Shown here: piece after piece, positions 27,387 through 38,895 of the stretch
How positions within the stretch are numbered: the first letter of the stretch is position 1
Layout of the letters: the number at the start of each line of letters is the position of its first letter
Origin: Allolobophora icterica
Lineage: Eukaryota > Annelida > Clitellata > Crassiclitellata > Lumbricidae
Direction of reading: 5' to 3'
NCBI GenBank assembly: GCA_963556255.1
Contig: OY744604.1
Location: 96,755,261 to 96,819,260, forward strand
DNA: 64,000 bases
The notes under the pieces: generated by a model
Databases searched by the model: none
What the model was told of the DNA's origin: nothing
The model's input: the letters and a program-made list of their open reading frames with translations, nothing else
Translations under genes and position numbers: made by a program

Positions 27387-30191
27387 CTATTCATGTGAAA
27401 GAAATCGAGGATTACTACGAACTTTACGAAATTTCTGCAGAACAAACCGGCGAATAATGTGTTCAAACGGATGATTACTCTTCATAGCAGCAAATTCAGC
27501 CAATGCTTCTGTCCATGGATGTTCACAGTCGATTAAACATCTGAGTTTCAAATACCTTGCCAGAAAATGTCCTCCAAGAGAATAGTAACATTTAATGGGA
27601 TATAACCATATAATACATGATGACAGTGGATCCTTTTCAGAGTAGACAAAACGAGAAAAGTGATGCGCAAAAGTTGACCCGATAGTAGGTTCAAATTTCA
27701 ACAAATCGTCATTCAGAGGTGATAAATAATAAAAGAGTGTGTGCAAGCCAAGCAAACACTGTGCATCTCCATCGAAAAAATTGTCAAGCGGAGGCAACAA
27801 CAAAACAGTTGTTAATGCAAACTCCTTTAGATCGTCCTGTAAATCAGGCTGATGAAGAATTCCTTCACATAAATGTAAAACTTCATCGTATTGGCGACAC
27901 TTGTAAAGGTATAAAGCACGATAACAGCCAGCTGTATTGCATTGGATTCCAATAACACCGTAGAATGATGTCATATTTTCTAAAGCATACTCCATTAGAA
28001 CATCAGCTAATTTTTTTTCTATTCCAGAATGACTCACATTAAAAGTCGTATTTGCTGTCAAGGAAACAATTCTACGATACACACATTGTCTGATGGCTTT
28101 GAAGCATGTGCTTGACTGCATCGAAATGCAGATTTTTCTTTTTATTAAATCCAATAATAATTGGTCTAAAGGAAATGATGGAGTAGGCAAATTACGATTC
28201 ATTTCTAATCGTTGCGACATTCTTTCGGCTGACATCACTATCAAATAATGAGCAAATACCTGTGGAGTAAGACGAAGATCAAGATAAATCTGCTTTTTAC
28301 TAAAGTGCAAATTTTCATTAAACTTCTTGCAAAGCAGACAAAATCCAACAATTCTTATAACATCGTCTATGAAGAACAAACAACCTGCATTCAGGGAATC
28401 ATAAAAGAAATTTAACTGATGTTCTTGCAAGACTGATGAGCAGAGGTCTATTACTATTTGGTACTGTGATGCTGCAAAATGAAGAGCAGCCAGACAGACC
28501 AGTGTTGCAGGAACAATGATGCTAGATTGAGAATCTTCATTTGCTAGAGCTCTAATAGCCTTTGCGAGAAACTCTGTTGACATCAGAGATAGAAGCTGAA
28601 ATTCTGAACGGCTATTTGATCCACTTAAATTTTGCATAAGATCCTGAGCACGCAGGAATTGAAACCGACTTCCTCTTGTGGTTGGCTCAGGATATCTATG
28701 ATACTGACACCTTACTATATTAGGTTTCAAAGAAATTGTTTTGGCAAATTCAACAAATACTTCGCTTTCCAATGAAATATTTCCAGAACCTAAACCGTAT
28801 GCGACATTCAAACAGAACACTGTAGATTCAAAGTACGTGAAACGCCAAATGTTCTCCGGTATTGGCAGTATTGACATTCTGCTATGCGTGAACAATTGAA
28901 TCTTTCTTACTAAACGGAAAAGCCTCTTAATCTTGGTAGTACACCAGTGCAATGTATGCGAAAAGAAGACATCCAAGGATTGTGGTTCCAATGCTTTCCG
29001 AATTGAAAAGAGAACTTGCATGGAATTAAAAAAATATGGCATTACTTTCGAAACGTTTACAACTTCGAAATATGTCTGATTGAATGGTTGTATGTAATTT
29101 TCTACGAACCAATTACAAAGAATTTTAGAATCGCGGAATTCACTTAGTTTTCTTTCAGTCTTGTCTAGCATTGTGGAGCTGCATTGCTCGTTAAATAAAT
29201 TTGCTTCAGGAATAAAATAGTTCGGGCAAAATCTCCTCTTAAGCATTTCTGAGAGCTTTTTCAGTAACTCATAGCAGATCGCAATAACAGAAGAGGATGT
29301 CCACCATTCGGGTGGAATTTCTTCACAAGTCCATAACATCAGCGTCTTAAAATGATACGTACAGAGAACCTCGTCCTCCTTTGGACAATCTTTTTGAATT
29401 AATTCTCGCTTGGCTAAGAATCTGAGCAAATGGTAGACAATCTGCTGTTTTTTAGTCCAACTCTGAAGCACAATTATTTCAGCCACTGAAAACGACAATC
29501 TCCATTGTAGTTCATCGTTTCTGCAAGAACGATGCTGTACGTATACGACATGGCAACCATTTTGTACAACTTCAGAGATTGTATCGGTCGTCGGCCATCC
29601 GTATTCTCTATGTCGTTTAGGCCAATTTTGGGCTTCTTTAGGCCACTGAGGGCACCATAAACTTAAGACCGCATCATGCGGTTCAAGTTCTGGGAGTAAA
29701 TGAGCCGTAATGGCAGGACCTCTCACATTTGCTATTCCTTCTTTCGGGTCTATATTTGCTGCAGCAATCATATTACGCATAAGGTATCTATTTGGGAAAG
29801 TTTGACGGCTAAATTCATATTTTTTGTATTTCCAGTTATAATTTATAATCCCAAAATCGTGAAGTCGAACAAAACCTGGATACTTGGGGTATTGCTCAAT
29901 CTTGCAGCATTCAATCGAATCTCTTAAACAACTCACATCCTGTGGCAACACCGGAATGTCATCTATGAAAGCCAACTCATCATTTCTAAAAACCAATAAA
30001 TCAACGTCTGCGACGCATGGATTCAACGGTCGTATGTAGAACTCCATACCGCTTCCACAAAGCATGGCGTAGCTTTGTGGGAAACGGACGCGATCAGAAA
30101 CTGCACCAGACGACTTCGGAAGCAACTGACATGTACCAACAATGAATTCAGAGGCAATTTCTTCCATCGATTTATCCGCATATTCCGTCAT
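27387..30191 (-). CDS. Mab-21 domain cGAS-like receptor (cGLR) with TPR-like C-terminus
   Basis: A single 934-codon exon, the only intact copy of the array. Residues 1-200 form a nucleotidyltransferase core: GS at 46-47, D62-V-D64 in the strand after it, and a third acid D173 in GPAIT...HDAVLSLWCPQWP. Residues 200-320 are the helical Mab-21 half with the hallmark WPKEAQNWPKR, QWRLSFSVAEI (229-239) and YHFKTLMLW. Known cGLRs make cyclic dinucleotides that activate STING in the cytoplasm; whether this one does is inferred from the acids only. No cGAS-type zinc-ribbon motif is evident. Residues about 330-934 are an extension with two TPR-like modules (about 560-655 and 740-850) and an almost invariant end (LARYLKLRCLIDCEHPWTEA at 878-897). 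The start is supported by the same ATG in all copies. Confidence 0.88.
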   Translation of the reverse strand: MTEYADKSMEEIASEFIVGTCQLLPKSSGAVSDRVRFPQSYAMLCGSGMEFYIRPLNPCVADVDLLVFRNDELAFIDDIPVLPQDVSCLRDSIECCKIEQYPKYPGFVRLHDFGIINYNWKYKKYEFSRQTFPNRYLMRNMIAAANIDPKEGIANVRGPAITAHLLPELEPHDAVLSLWCPQWPKEAQNWPKRHREYGWPTTDTISEVVQNGCHVVYVQHRSCRNDELQWRLSFSVAEIIVLQSWTKKQQIVYHLLRFLAKRELIQKDCPKEDEVLCTYHFKTLMLWTCEEIPPEWWTSSSVIAICYELLKKLSEMLKRRFCPNYFIPEANLFNEQCSSTMLDKTERKLSEFRDSKILCNWFVENYIQPFNQTYFEVVNVSKVMPYFFNSMQVLFSIRKALEPQSLDVFFSHTLHWCTTKIKRLFRLVRKIQLFTHSRMSILPIPENIWRFTYFESTVFCLNVAYGLGSGNISLESEVFVEFAKTISLKPNIVRCQYHRYPEPTTRGSRFQFLRAQDLMQNLSGSNSRSEFQLLSLMSTEFLAKAIRALANEDSQSSIIVPATLVCLAALHFAASQYQIVIDLCSSVLQEHQLNFFYDSLNAGCLFFIDDVIRIVGFCLLCKKFNENLHFSKKQIYLDLRLTPQVFAHYLIVMSAERMSQRLEMNRNLPTPSFPLDQLLLDLIKRKICISMQSSTCFKAIRQCVYRRIVSLTANTTFNVSHSGIEKKLADVLMEYALENMTSFYGVIGIQCNTAGCYRALYLYKCRQYDEVLHLCEGILHQPDLQDDLKEFALTTVLLLPPLDNFFDGDAQCLLGLHTLFYYLSPLNDDLLKFEPTIGSTFAHHFSRFVYSEKDPLSSCIIWLYPIKCYYSLGGHFLARYLKLRCLIDCEHPWTEALAEFAAMKSNHPFEHIIRRFVLQKFRKVRSNPRFLSHE

Positions 30192-30338
30192 TCTAAACGA
30201 AAATTATAAAAATTCCTCTCTGAATTTATCATCTACTTTGTCAAATCCACCACCAACATCTTCAAACCATCATCAGGATCGTCGTAATGGTAGTCATCGT
30301 CGCTATCATCATAGCCTCAAACAATTGATTAAAGCATA
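30192..30338 (-). promoter_or_regulatory. Conserved 5' flank of the intact gene
   Basis: Aligned with the flanks of the copies at 21217 and 47371. Homology continues at 31873-31960 beyond a hAT insertion that begins only 155 bp upstream of the ATG, so the promoter may be split or replaced. No core promoter element is certain. Confidence 0.45.
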
Positions 30339-30346
30339 CCATGAGG

Positions 30347-31864
30347 TAGAGTCCTGCGCCGACTTGATAGTGTCGGCGGCGGCGCGCCGGTTATTTTGGG
30401 CCGGCGGCGGCGGCACCCCGCCGATCAGAAAATATCGGCGGCGGCGGCGACGGCGGCGGCGGCGGCGGCGCGGCTGTCCTAGTCAGAATACTTGATAAGT
30501 ATGAGTCACTATGAACAATCGTTTGTCCTGTGGCCAGTCAAGAGGGCCAACTTCTCTAAAGCCACTGCATGAAAATGAAGCTAAACTACACACAAAGGGC
30601 CTGAGAGAGAAGACACCTACAGACATTTCCCTTACATTATATGAAAATCCTTAATTACACTGCACGTCTGTTTAGGTATTGGCAAATTGTAATCAGATGA
30701 AGCAACATGCATTTGCATATTGCATAAATACACTTACACATGCTCTGATACAGTAGAGGCCTACACAGCAAGTCACATCGAAGATTCTGGATGACAGCAG
30801 CCCCCCCCCCCAGTCAAAGAGGCCGCTGTCAAGACCAGGAGTGAAATGTAAATATACACGTTTTCTTATAAGTACCAAAACACTGGCCGAGTGACCTTAA
30901 GCCTGTTAATTTAAAAATGAATTTACCAGGTGGTCTGCTGCCCGTTTGAATTGGTGCCATGCCATTTAAGGTCTCTGTATATAGACCCTTTTTTGTATCA
31001 GACTATAGGGCCACCTTTTGCTCTCTGAGACAGAACTATTATCCGACTACTCCTTGTAGTTTGCTAGATAACATGTTTTGTTTTAGTGGAAGCAATAAAA
31101 TGATTTGATTTGATTTGATTTGATTGAAACTGAAAGAACCCGTTCTTGATACTTATTAGTATGTACTAAGTCCAAAAAAGTCTTACCCTGGTACTGTTTA
31201 CCTGAATAGATTTCAGCCAAAAGTATTACTCAATTATACCTTCCATTCTGCAGGAGTTAGTTAAACAGGATATCTTGATATTAATAGCACTTATGAACTC
31301 CTCTAACCTTACAAAATTAAGCCAACAAATTTACACTACTGTAATAAGACCACAGACATCAAAGACTACAACCAATAAGTTATAGAAGCTATTCAACGTG
31401 AAGATTACGAATGCGGGTACAGTAGTACACGTACAAAGACATTCATATTGCTTTTCTGTCAATGTATTAAGGAAATGGCAACAGGAACAGAAGTACCAAC
31501 ACATGGCTACTTGTAACAAGATATTGCTTTAAGTGACTGTGTGTATCATGGCACTGAGACAAGATCATCAAAGTATAAGTAAAAATGAATTTGGTCAGGA
31601 AGACCATGCTTTCTTGGTATAAAGAAAAAGACTACACACATAAAAATCAGCTACGATCACTCATCTATTTCGCACTAAAGTAACTCTTTTTCACGAAATC
31701 ATGGAAAACGTGAAAAATGCAACAGTAACAATTAAACACACCAGACTGTCATCGGCGGCGCGCCGAGGAATTCTCGGCGGCGGCGCGCCGACATAAAAAA
31801 TCGGCGGCGGCGACCACGAAATGTCGGCGGCGGCGGAGCGCGGCGCGGCCGGCGCAGGGCTCTA
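30347..31864. mobile_element. hAT-like element with CGG-rich ends
   Basis: 1,518 bp, flanked by CCATGAGG at 30339-30346 and 31865-31872. Inverted ends are TAGAG(T/C)CCTGCGCCG. Next to each end are dense CGG/GGCGCGCC arrays (30367-30474 and about 31750-31855) in an otherwise AT-rich genome. The interior holds a LINE/SINE 3' end with a (TGATT)n tail at about 31085-31127. No transposase ORF is seen. The empty site is visible upstream of the copy at 44.5-47.4 kb. Confidence 0.85.
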
Positions 31865-31872
31865 CCATGAGG

Positions 31873-32454
31873 AGCCACTGTGCTTTAGGATTCTAGTTCG
31901 CATATCGACTGTGGCTTATTAAAGAAATTTTAATCCCGTGAAAGTAACAGCTTTTTAATCAATCAATCTATTAACTAAGCATTTATATAGCGCCCCTTCG
32001 TGGCAACTATTCAGATGCGCTTACAGGCCGAACTCGGCGAAGGAGAGCAGTCTTTAGAGCAGAGAAGAAAACGGTGGACGATTATCGAGGAAGAAACCGC
32101 CACTCAGAAGGATGCCCACACCAAATTGTGGGTCCAAGCACGGAGAAAGCGCGCTCCTGTATATAGTGAGGTGGCTTAACGCTATATTTCAAGGTAAACG
32201 TTACCTGGCGGATAAAATCACCAAATTTGGCACAATGATCCGTCAGGGTCTACAAAGTAATGTTAGCCTAAGAGCCCTCCGAAATTGCTAAGCATTTTTA
32301 TGTAAAACACCAAAATTCAAGATGGCCGACCACTACGACAATATGCTAAGTGTGCCAAGTAGTAGTAGTCATAAGAAGACGAGCTTACATGTGAAATTTT
32401 TTGAGGACACTGAACAAAATGACTTGTCGCACGTGTCAACTGTGCTATTGAGAA
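31873..32454. other. Unit 3 upstream flank and unassigned DNA
   Basis: 31873-31960 continues the 5' flank of the intact gene and resembles 47540-47630. The remainder contains TATATAGCGCCCC (about 31985), reverse of the common LINE 3'-end motif. No gene was seen. Confidence 0.4.
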
Positions 32455-32560
32455 TTACATCAGATGTAACTTGAAGTCGGAAATCCAATAAGATGGCTGT
32501 AAAACCGGACACAATGGGTCAGCGTCGACAACCAGCCGCTGGAAGGGATGACTGGCCAGA

Positions 32561-32812
32561 TACCTTGTGGGGCGTGGTGGCTCAGTGGTAAGTTCGGCGC
32601 CTTGTGACCGGAGGGTTGCAGGTTCGAATCCCACTCTAGCCGCTGCGTACGGACCTTGGGCAAGTCCTTCACTCGCAATTGCTCGTGGCGCTTCGGCGTG
32701 AAAATTCCGGTATAGTATCAAATGCTGTAGTCGGGAGCGCCTCTGAGTAGTAGTAGACTTCGAGAGGCGCTATAGAAATATCCGGAATAAATAAAATAAA
32801 ATAAAATAAAAA
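32561..32812 (+). mobile_element. tRNA-derived SINE
   Basis: A head with RNA polymerase III boxes, GTGGCTCAGTGGTAAG (A box, about 32578) and GGTTCGAATCC (B box, about 32621), a body, then a tail GGGAGCGCCTCTGAGTAG...GAGGCGCTATAGAAAT (32733-32780) and (AAATA)n. The tail matches the 3' end of the LINE at 52797-53571, so that LINE family probably mobilised it. Host sequence CCAGATAC occurs just before it and again at 33007. Confidence 0.8.
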
Positions 32813-32816
32813 TACC

Positions 32817-33006
32817 AATGGCGGCGCCATAAATTTTTAATAACCAGGGCTAACCAGGGCAGTCATAGAAGTAACCAGTGCAGAGGGCGATTTATACGCC
32901 GAGCAAATTCTGAGCAGGGCAAACATTTTGGCAGAGCAACGACCAGAGCAAAGGCTTTTTTACCAGGGCATTTGCCCTGGCTCGCCCTGGTGTAGGGCCG
33001 CCACTG
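32817..33006. mobile_element. Small hAT-type MITE
   Basis: Ends CAATGGCGGCGCC and GGGCCGCCACTG are imperfect inverted repeats, with repeated CCAGGGC motifs inside. The right flank CCAGATAC equals the sequence before the neighbouring SINE (32553-32560), so SINE and MITE together sit between 8-bp direct repeats. The order of insertion is unclear. Confidence 0.55.
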
Positions 33007-33812
33007 CCAGATACACAAATATATCAGTGACATCTTTATATGCCTGCCATGCCTGCCCAAGCGACTTCTTGTTCTTACCTCTGAAGGCATATGCTGTGTC
33101 GCATCCAGAAATTACGTGAAAACCAAATAGTGCTCGTGATTGTTGCTCCCACAGGCTTGCACAGATGGCGTTGATGCGGTTAAAGCTGCAATGCTTGCCC
33201 ATGCTAAAGGCCAACCATAATATTGATCGAAGGTTGGGTTACTATTAAATCATAGAATGTGCTTGCAAGGATGACTATGAACCTGTGTCAACAATGCGCA
33301 CATGGATAGTCTTTCCCCCTTTCTCCAGTGCATGCACTACGTGAACTATAATCCTGGTGTATGCCTCTTCATGATTGCAGTTTTGCATGGGGGGGGGCGA
33401 AGGAAGTCCATCCAGTGCGTGGCAGTTTCGCGTGACCAGACACTTTCCTGCGCACACCATCACCTCTTTTCCAGGGTAGGCTCCTTCAAACTTTCTGGGA
33501 TGTTCGTGTTACAGGCAACTTCCAATCTTAAGGTATCCCGCATCTGCTTCTGGAGGTGTTAAGGTAATGACAGGAGCCGACGCTGGTAGTGGGCAGGCAG
33601 TGTAAGATGACGGCACCATCCAGGGCTTTGCAGCCGCAGGTTGAAGGTGGCTCTGATTGCCCATGCTGCTGAAGACATTGCATCAGGTCAGACTTAGTGT
33701 TTGGTAAATGAAGCTTGCCAAAGTCTGAGAGGGAAGGAGGGAAGGACTGTATCTCATGCGCGAAAAATTCCTCCAAATCAACATCCCGGTTCTGCATAGA
33801 TATATATATGTA

Positions 33813-34172
33813 TCACCTTGTGCTGTCAACTCCTGGAGCTCTAGCGATCGCCACAACACACATTCTCCATTGCTTCCTATTCTGGGAGTCCCACCATCTG
33901 CGACTATCGGTGCTTTTGGTTTGGTGTGTCTCATGACGATTTTCTTGGCATGTTAACAGGGGTGGTTTGCCATTGCCTTCCCCTGGTTTTGCCTGCCGTG
34001 CCCGTTCGTTCCCCTTCCCATGGAAGGGTATTAACGGTCCGCACCACGTGAAGGTGGGCACGGAGGACTTTGGTTCATCAGCCCAGGTCGGATCCGAGTC
34101 TATACGCTCTTAAGAGACGTCGGTCAGGTCGCCTCCCTGCTTTACTCTGAACCAGAGTGACTGATGAACCTC
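33813..34172. mobile_element. Dispersed SINE-like repeat, copy 2
   Basis: The same repeat as 2370-2684, here about 360 bp. It is flanked by TATATATGTAT on both sides (a target duplication of about 11 bp) and interrupts the family frame between FCQLYI and the DVDLEEFFAHE segment. Confidence 0.7.
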
Positions 34173-34910
34173 TATATATGTATAGCTGGCAAAAAATTTC
34201 CTTATTGTCCTGAAGCACTTGGATTTTCTTCCCCTCCTTAGACGTTGATTTGTGCTTAGGTCTATTTAAGAGTGCAAGAGAATTCCTCTTGATTGGGTCA
34301 TGTATGGACTGACAACCTGTCGCTCGAAGTGACGAGATACCCTTTTCATGGTGCTGAAAGTTCTTCGGATTCTCTGTATCATCATCTGGAATGTATTCTT
34401 CCTCGAACTGCTCCGGCATTTTTCCATCTCTGACCCCGACAGCATCTATTGTCGGAGGGCATCGGGGTTTTGTGTGAGTCCAACAGCACCACCCGAACCT
34501 TTCACACTCTTGTATTCCTGTTCGTGAACCTGATCAAATGGGATTGTAAAGAAATTGTTGGTTGTCAGAAATTACCCAGTGAGAACACTTCTGAAACTAA
34601 TCCTTGACAGTGTCGGGCAAGGACTTCATGTCTCTTATGTGAATGGTCATCCATCCGGAGTAGTTCACATGATCCAAGACAAAGTGAGTTCCTCCAACAC
34701 TTCGACATAAAGGTGAAAACTCTGCTCTCTGTGAGTCATAATGAAAATGAGAATGAGGGTTTCATACTTCATGATCAACTCCCAATGCATAAAAGGTGCA
34801 CTCCTCTTCTTCATTCCGTTTCTTCAAACCGTGGCAGACTCTTCGTCTCTAGGGCCCTCACTGAACAACAAAGCCTGTTGTTGAAGTTGTGTATGGCCAT
34901 GTAGCTAGTG

Positions 34911-35790
34911 AATGTTTAATAGATATAATTCAAATTCAACGAATGTTAGTTTTCGCCTGCTTTTTAGCGTTAATGCAAACACGTGATATTTACAACACAG
35001 AATAGTTATATACTTCAAAATTTTGAAATAATACGTAAGCGAGTGTCTGTTCCTCTAAATGGGAACATTCCATTTCAATTTCTGTGTGTTCGCTATAGCC
35101 TCAGAAATCATCCATCAAACAGTACTATTACTTCACACTCCTGTCAGGTCGATGTCCAGATAAGCAGTCAACTAAGATCTAAATCCTACACGGTTTTGGC
35201 AGCCTCTAGCGGATATGTTATTGGGAAGGGTAAGTTTTAAAATATATTAATCTTCATAGATGTTAGTTCATGCACATATATGTATAGGAATAGGGTTATG
35301 GAGATATATGATAGTTAATGTTAAGACATTAGCGCTTGCAGATAACATTTTCAGTTGATAAGTATCAAGAGAGCAGTCGGGGCTTAGGCCTAAATTTCTT
35401 CATGCTACACGGTTCAATTTCTGAATTTACTTTGCCCCTGTTACCGTTTTTAACTTTGGGCCTTAAATATTTTCATAATAACAGTTGGGAAATAGTAATA
35501 GGTCACTACTGGCAACTTTGTTTTGTACATTTCTTTGAAAATGATATGATCCTAAAGACGCACAAACATAAATAGGCCAATGAATATATTTAGTATTACA
35601 TACGTTCATCTTAAAGGATATATATATATATTTTATGTATGCATAATGCGCTCTTATATAAATGAGAATACATAATACTGCAATACATGCATGCAACATT
35701 TTCTAACTATGCTTAGACATATCTGTTGAGATCCGTAGACGTGTTCGTGTAACTTTTGAGGGATTCCCAAAATGCGCTTCATAAAAGTCC
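34911..35790. other. Unassigned AT-rich DNA
   Basis: No gene or repeat recognised. One TAGGCCTA at about 35385. Confidence 0.45.
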
Positions 35791-35793
35791 AGG

Positions 35794-35796
35794 TAC

Positions 35797-35827
<31 letters not shown>

Positions 35828-36224
35828 CATACATACATACATACATACATACATACATACATACATACATACATACATACATACATACATACATACATAC
35901 ATACATACATACATACATACATACATACATACATACATACATACATACATACATACATACATACATACATACATACATACATACATACATACATACATAC
36001 ATACATACATACATACATACATACATACATACATACATACATACATACATACATACATACATACATACATACATACATACATACATACATACATACATAC
36101 ATACATACATACATACATACATACATACATACATACATACATACATACATACATACATACATACATACATACATACATACATACATACATACATACATAC
36201 ATACATACATACATACATACATAC
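35794..36224. repeat. (CATA)n microsatellite, about 430 bp
   Basis: An essentially uninterrupted TACA tetranucleotide array of roughly 107 units. Because the unit has no stop codon in several frames, long meaningless ORFs appear on both strands. Confidence 0.98.
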
Positions 36225-37095
36225 GTGTAACAGTGGTTGTCGAGAGGATGCGTTGGGTTAGTCGACCGATGACAGAAAGGAACACTAGGTTGTAGAGTTG
36301 TACAATCACGAAAGTCCAGTACAACCAGCTCAACTTCCTCGCTTCAACTCCGATTTACAGACATTAACGTCGACGTTAAAGTAGCCTACTGTTTCAAGAT
36401 GCAATTGTCTGTGTACATGGTCCTCCTGTAATCTCCTGTTTGTCCTTGCACACAACAGGCAAAAATCCAGTCGATTGAGTAACCAGAATTGCCCACGTCT
36501 CTGTCTTCGGTCATCCCTCTCTCTCTTTCTGTCTCTCCCTCCCATTGTCACTGTCTTTGTCTCTGTGTGTCTGTCTGCCTGTCTATCTGTCTGTCTATCT
36601 CTCAAACTCCTGTGGTATTTCAATGCGTGTGGCCGAAACTCTACACGCTCATTTGTAAGTGTATGCTTTCATGTATATAAGTGGTGTCAAAGGATTCTTC
36701 GAGAGGTGCTCGTAGCCAGGCCTAGTCAGTCCTCTAGGACATACAGGTGCAGGTTTATCTCTTATGTCTGCCATTTCATTGACGACATGGTTTCCTTAGA
36801 TTTTGTTATGATTAACAGTTTCTATCTGTGTTACATTCATTGGTGGTTCCTTCACTAGCAGTCTGTTGCTTCGATGGTAAAGGCCACTGCTTCCTTTATA
36901 TCCTGGTTGAATTTACAGCTTGCCTAAGCCTCTTAATAGAACAACGTTGTGCGAAGGTCCATCTCTTGTAACTTTTTCAGTTGCCGGACTACCACTTACT
37001 TACTGATTAGGCAGATTAACCATCGATTCTGATTTCCATATGAGATGTTAGTGATAAATGACTTGTGTAGCGCCGGTGACGGTGTGTAATGCATA
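36225..37095. other. Unassigned DNA with CT-rich tract
   Basis: A pyrimidine tract of TCTCT and CTGT units lies at 36508-36602. No gene is supported. Confidence 0.5.
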
Positions 37096-37103
37096 CAGGT
37101 GCG

Positions 37104-37247
37104 CAGGGCTGTAGTGGCAAAATTACAGGTGAGTACACGCTACAGTATTTTAATGTAAATAAATATAAATATTTTGTGAGGTGAGTATACGGTCTCTAGA
37201 GGTGAGTATATGCTGTATACCCGCGTATACCCTCGACTACATCCCTG
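37104..37247. mobile_element. hAT-type MITE, 144 bp
   Basis: Inverted ends CAGGG(C/A)TGTAGT lie between perfect 8-bp repeats CAGGTGCG (37096-37103 and 37248-37255). Inside are repeated GAGGTGAGTATA motifs. Confidence 0.85.
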
Positions 37248-37431
37248 CAGGTGCGGTGTGTAACCGCACCTAAAACCAAGTCGTAGTCATCAGGCCAATA
37301 TCCAGAAGATTAATTCGTCCGGTATGACAGAGAGGCGCGGTCTATTGTTGATAATTGACTTGAAGAAATTAAATCTTAGGTAGCGAGCGAAATGAGATAA
37401 GCAAGAGAGACTGAAAAAAAGAGAGGGAGAA

Positions 37432-37433
<2 letters not shown>

Positions 37434-37484
<51 letters not shown>
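37434..37484. repeat. (TA)n microsatellite
   Basis: About 25 TA units. Confidence 0.95.
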
Positions 37485-37485
<1 letters not shown>

Positions 37486-37599
37486 GTCGTTACCACCACT
37501 GGTAGTAGGCCTAATTGAGGTATCTCCCACTCCTCTCACCTCAATCTGTCCTGTACGATTTTCTTATTAATGGCTATGAGATATGATGTCACGTGGCGG

Positions 37600-37718
37600 C
37601 GGGTTTAAAACTAGTTACATAGTTCGATTTCAAGTGATCGGTTTGATAGAAAAACAAAGGCCTAGTTGCATAGCTCGGTTTCAAGTGATCGATTTGATAG
37701 AAAAACAAAGGCCTAGTT
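37600..37718. repeat. 57-bp tandem duplication
   Basis: Two copies of a unit running from TAGTT(A/G)CATAG to AAAAACAAAGGCC (about 37612-37668 and 37669-37720), each ending in AAAGGCCTAGTT. Confidence 0.75.
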
Positions 37719-37722
37719 ACTT

Positions 37723-38520
<798 letters not shown>

Positions 38521-38895
38521 CCGATGTCTAATGCACAAGGCATCAACCGATGGCACGCCAAACCCAACCCGTCCTCCATCCTCCTCCTCATGCTCCTCTA
38601 CCTATCACCCCTCGGGATTTCCACTCAAAACTGAAGTCTCACCTTTTCAAGTACTCCTACCCTGACTCATCTGATCATCCGCCTTCCAATTCTTCTCGCC
38701 CTAAACGACACTCGCCTTAACAGCTGCTTTGCCTCCTCTCTTGACTTGGGCCCTCTGTTAACCGGAATCGAACCTCCGTTGGACCACCCTTTGTAAAAAA
38801 ACTCTGATTTGACGCAGCACTCGTGAATAGGCTGGTGCGCTGCGCTTGGTCTTCGAGTGGCGCTTTAGAAGTTTTGAGATTACGATTACAGTTAG
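38521..38895 (+). pseudogene. LINE 3' end fragment
   Basis: Translated LGISTQKLKSHLFKYSYPDS near 38610-38670 is the usual RT C-terminal end. The 3' end has GTGGCGCTTTAGAAGTTTTGAG with an ATTACGATTACAG tail. The same end recurs at 8985-9060 and, in reverse, at 50690-50790. Confidence 0.6.

Larger units (their letters stand above)
32455..34910 (-). pseudogene. Decayed multi-copy protein (HEEADTR/GCDT family)
   Basis: Minus-strand pieces in order: VHEQEYKSVKGSGGAVGLTQ-like reading near 34480-34540, MPEQFEEEY (about 34419), IHDPIKRNSLALLNRP (about 34290), DLEEFFAHEIQSFPPSLSDF (about 33780), CNHEEAYTRIIVHVVHALEK (about 33370), GCDTAYAFRGKNKKSLGQAW (about 33100) and YLASHPFQRL (about 32555). I recognise this series from an uncharacterised family present in many copies in invertebrate genomes and probably transposon-borne, though I cannot name it. 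Function unknown. It is broken by a SINE-like repeat, a tRNA-derived SINE and a small MITE, plus stops. HEEADTR has become HEEAYTR. Confidence 0.65.

Noticed and set aside
32561..32640. A functional tRNA gene
   Set aside because: A and B boxes are present, but there is no foldable cloverleaf with matching acceptor stem, and a SINE body with a LINE-like tail follows.
35654..36333. Long ORFs on both strands encoding repeats such as YVCM and HTYI
   Set aside because: They are translations of the (CATA)n microsatellite, which lacks stop codons in these frames.
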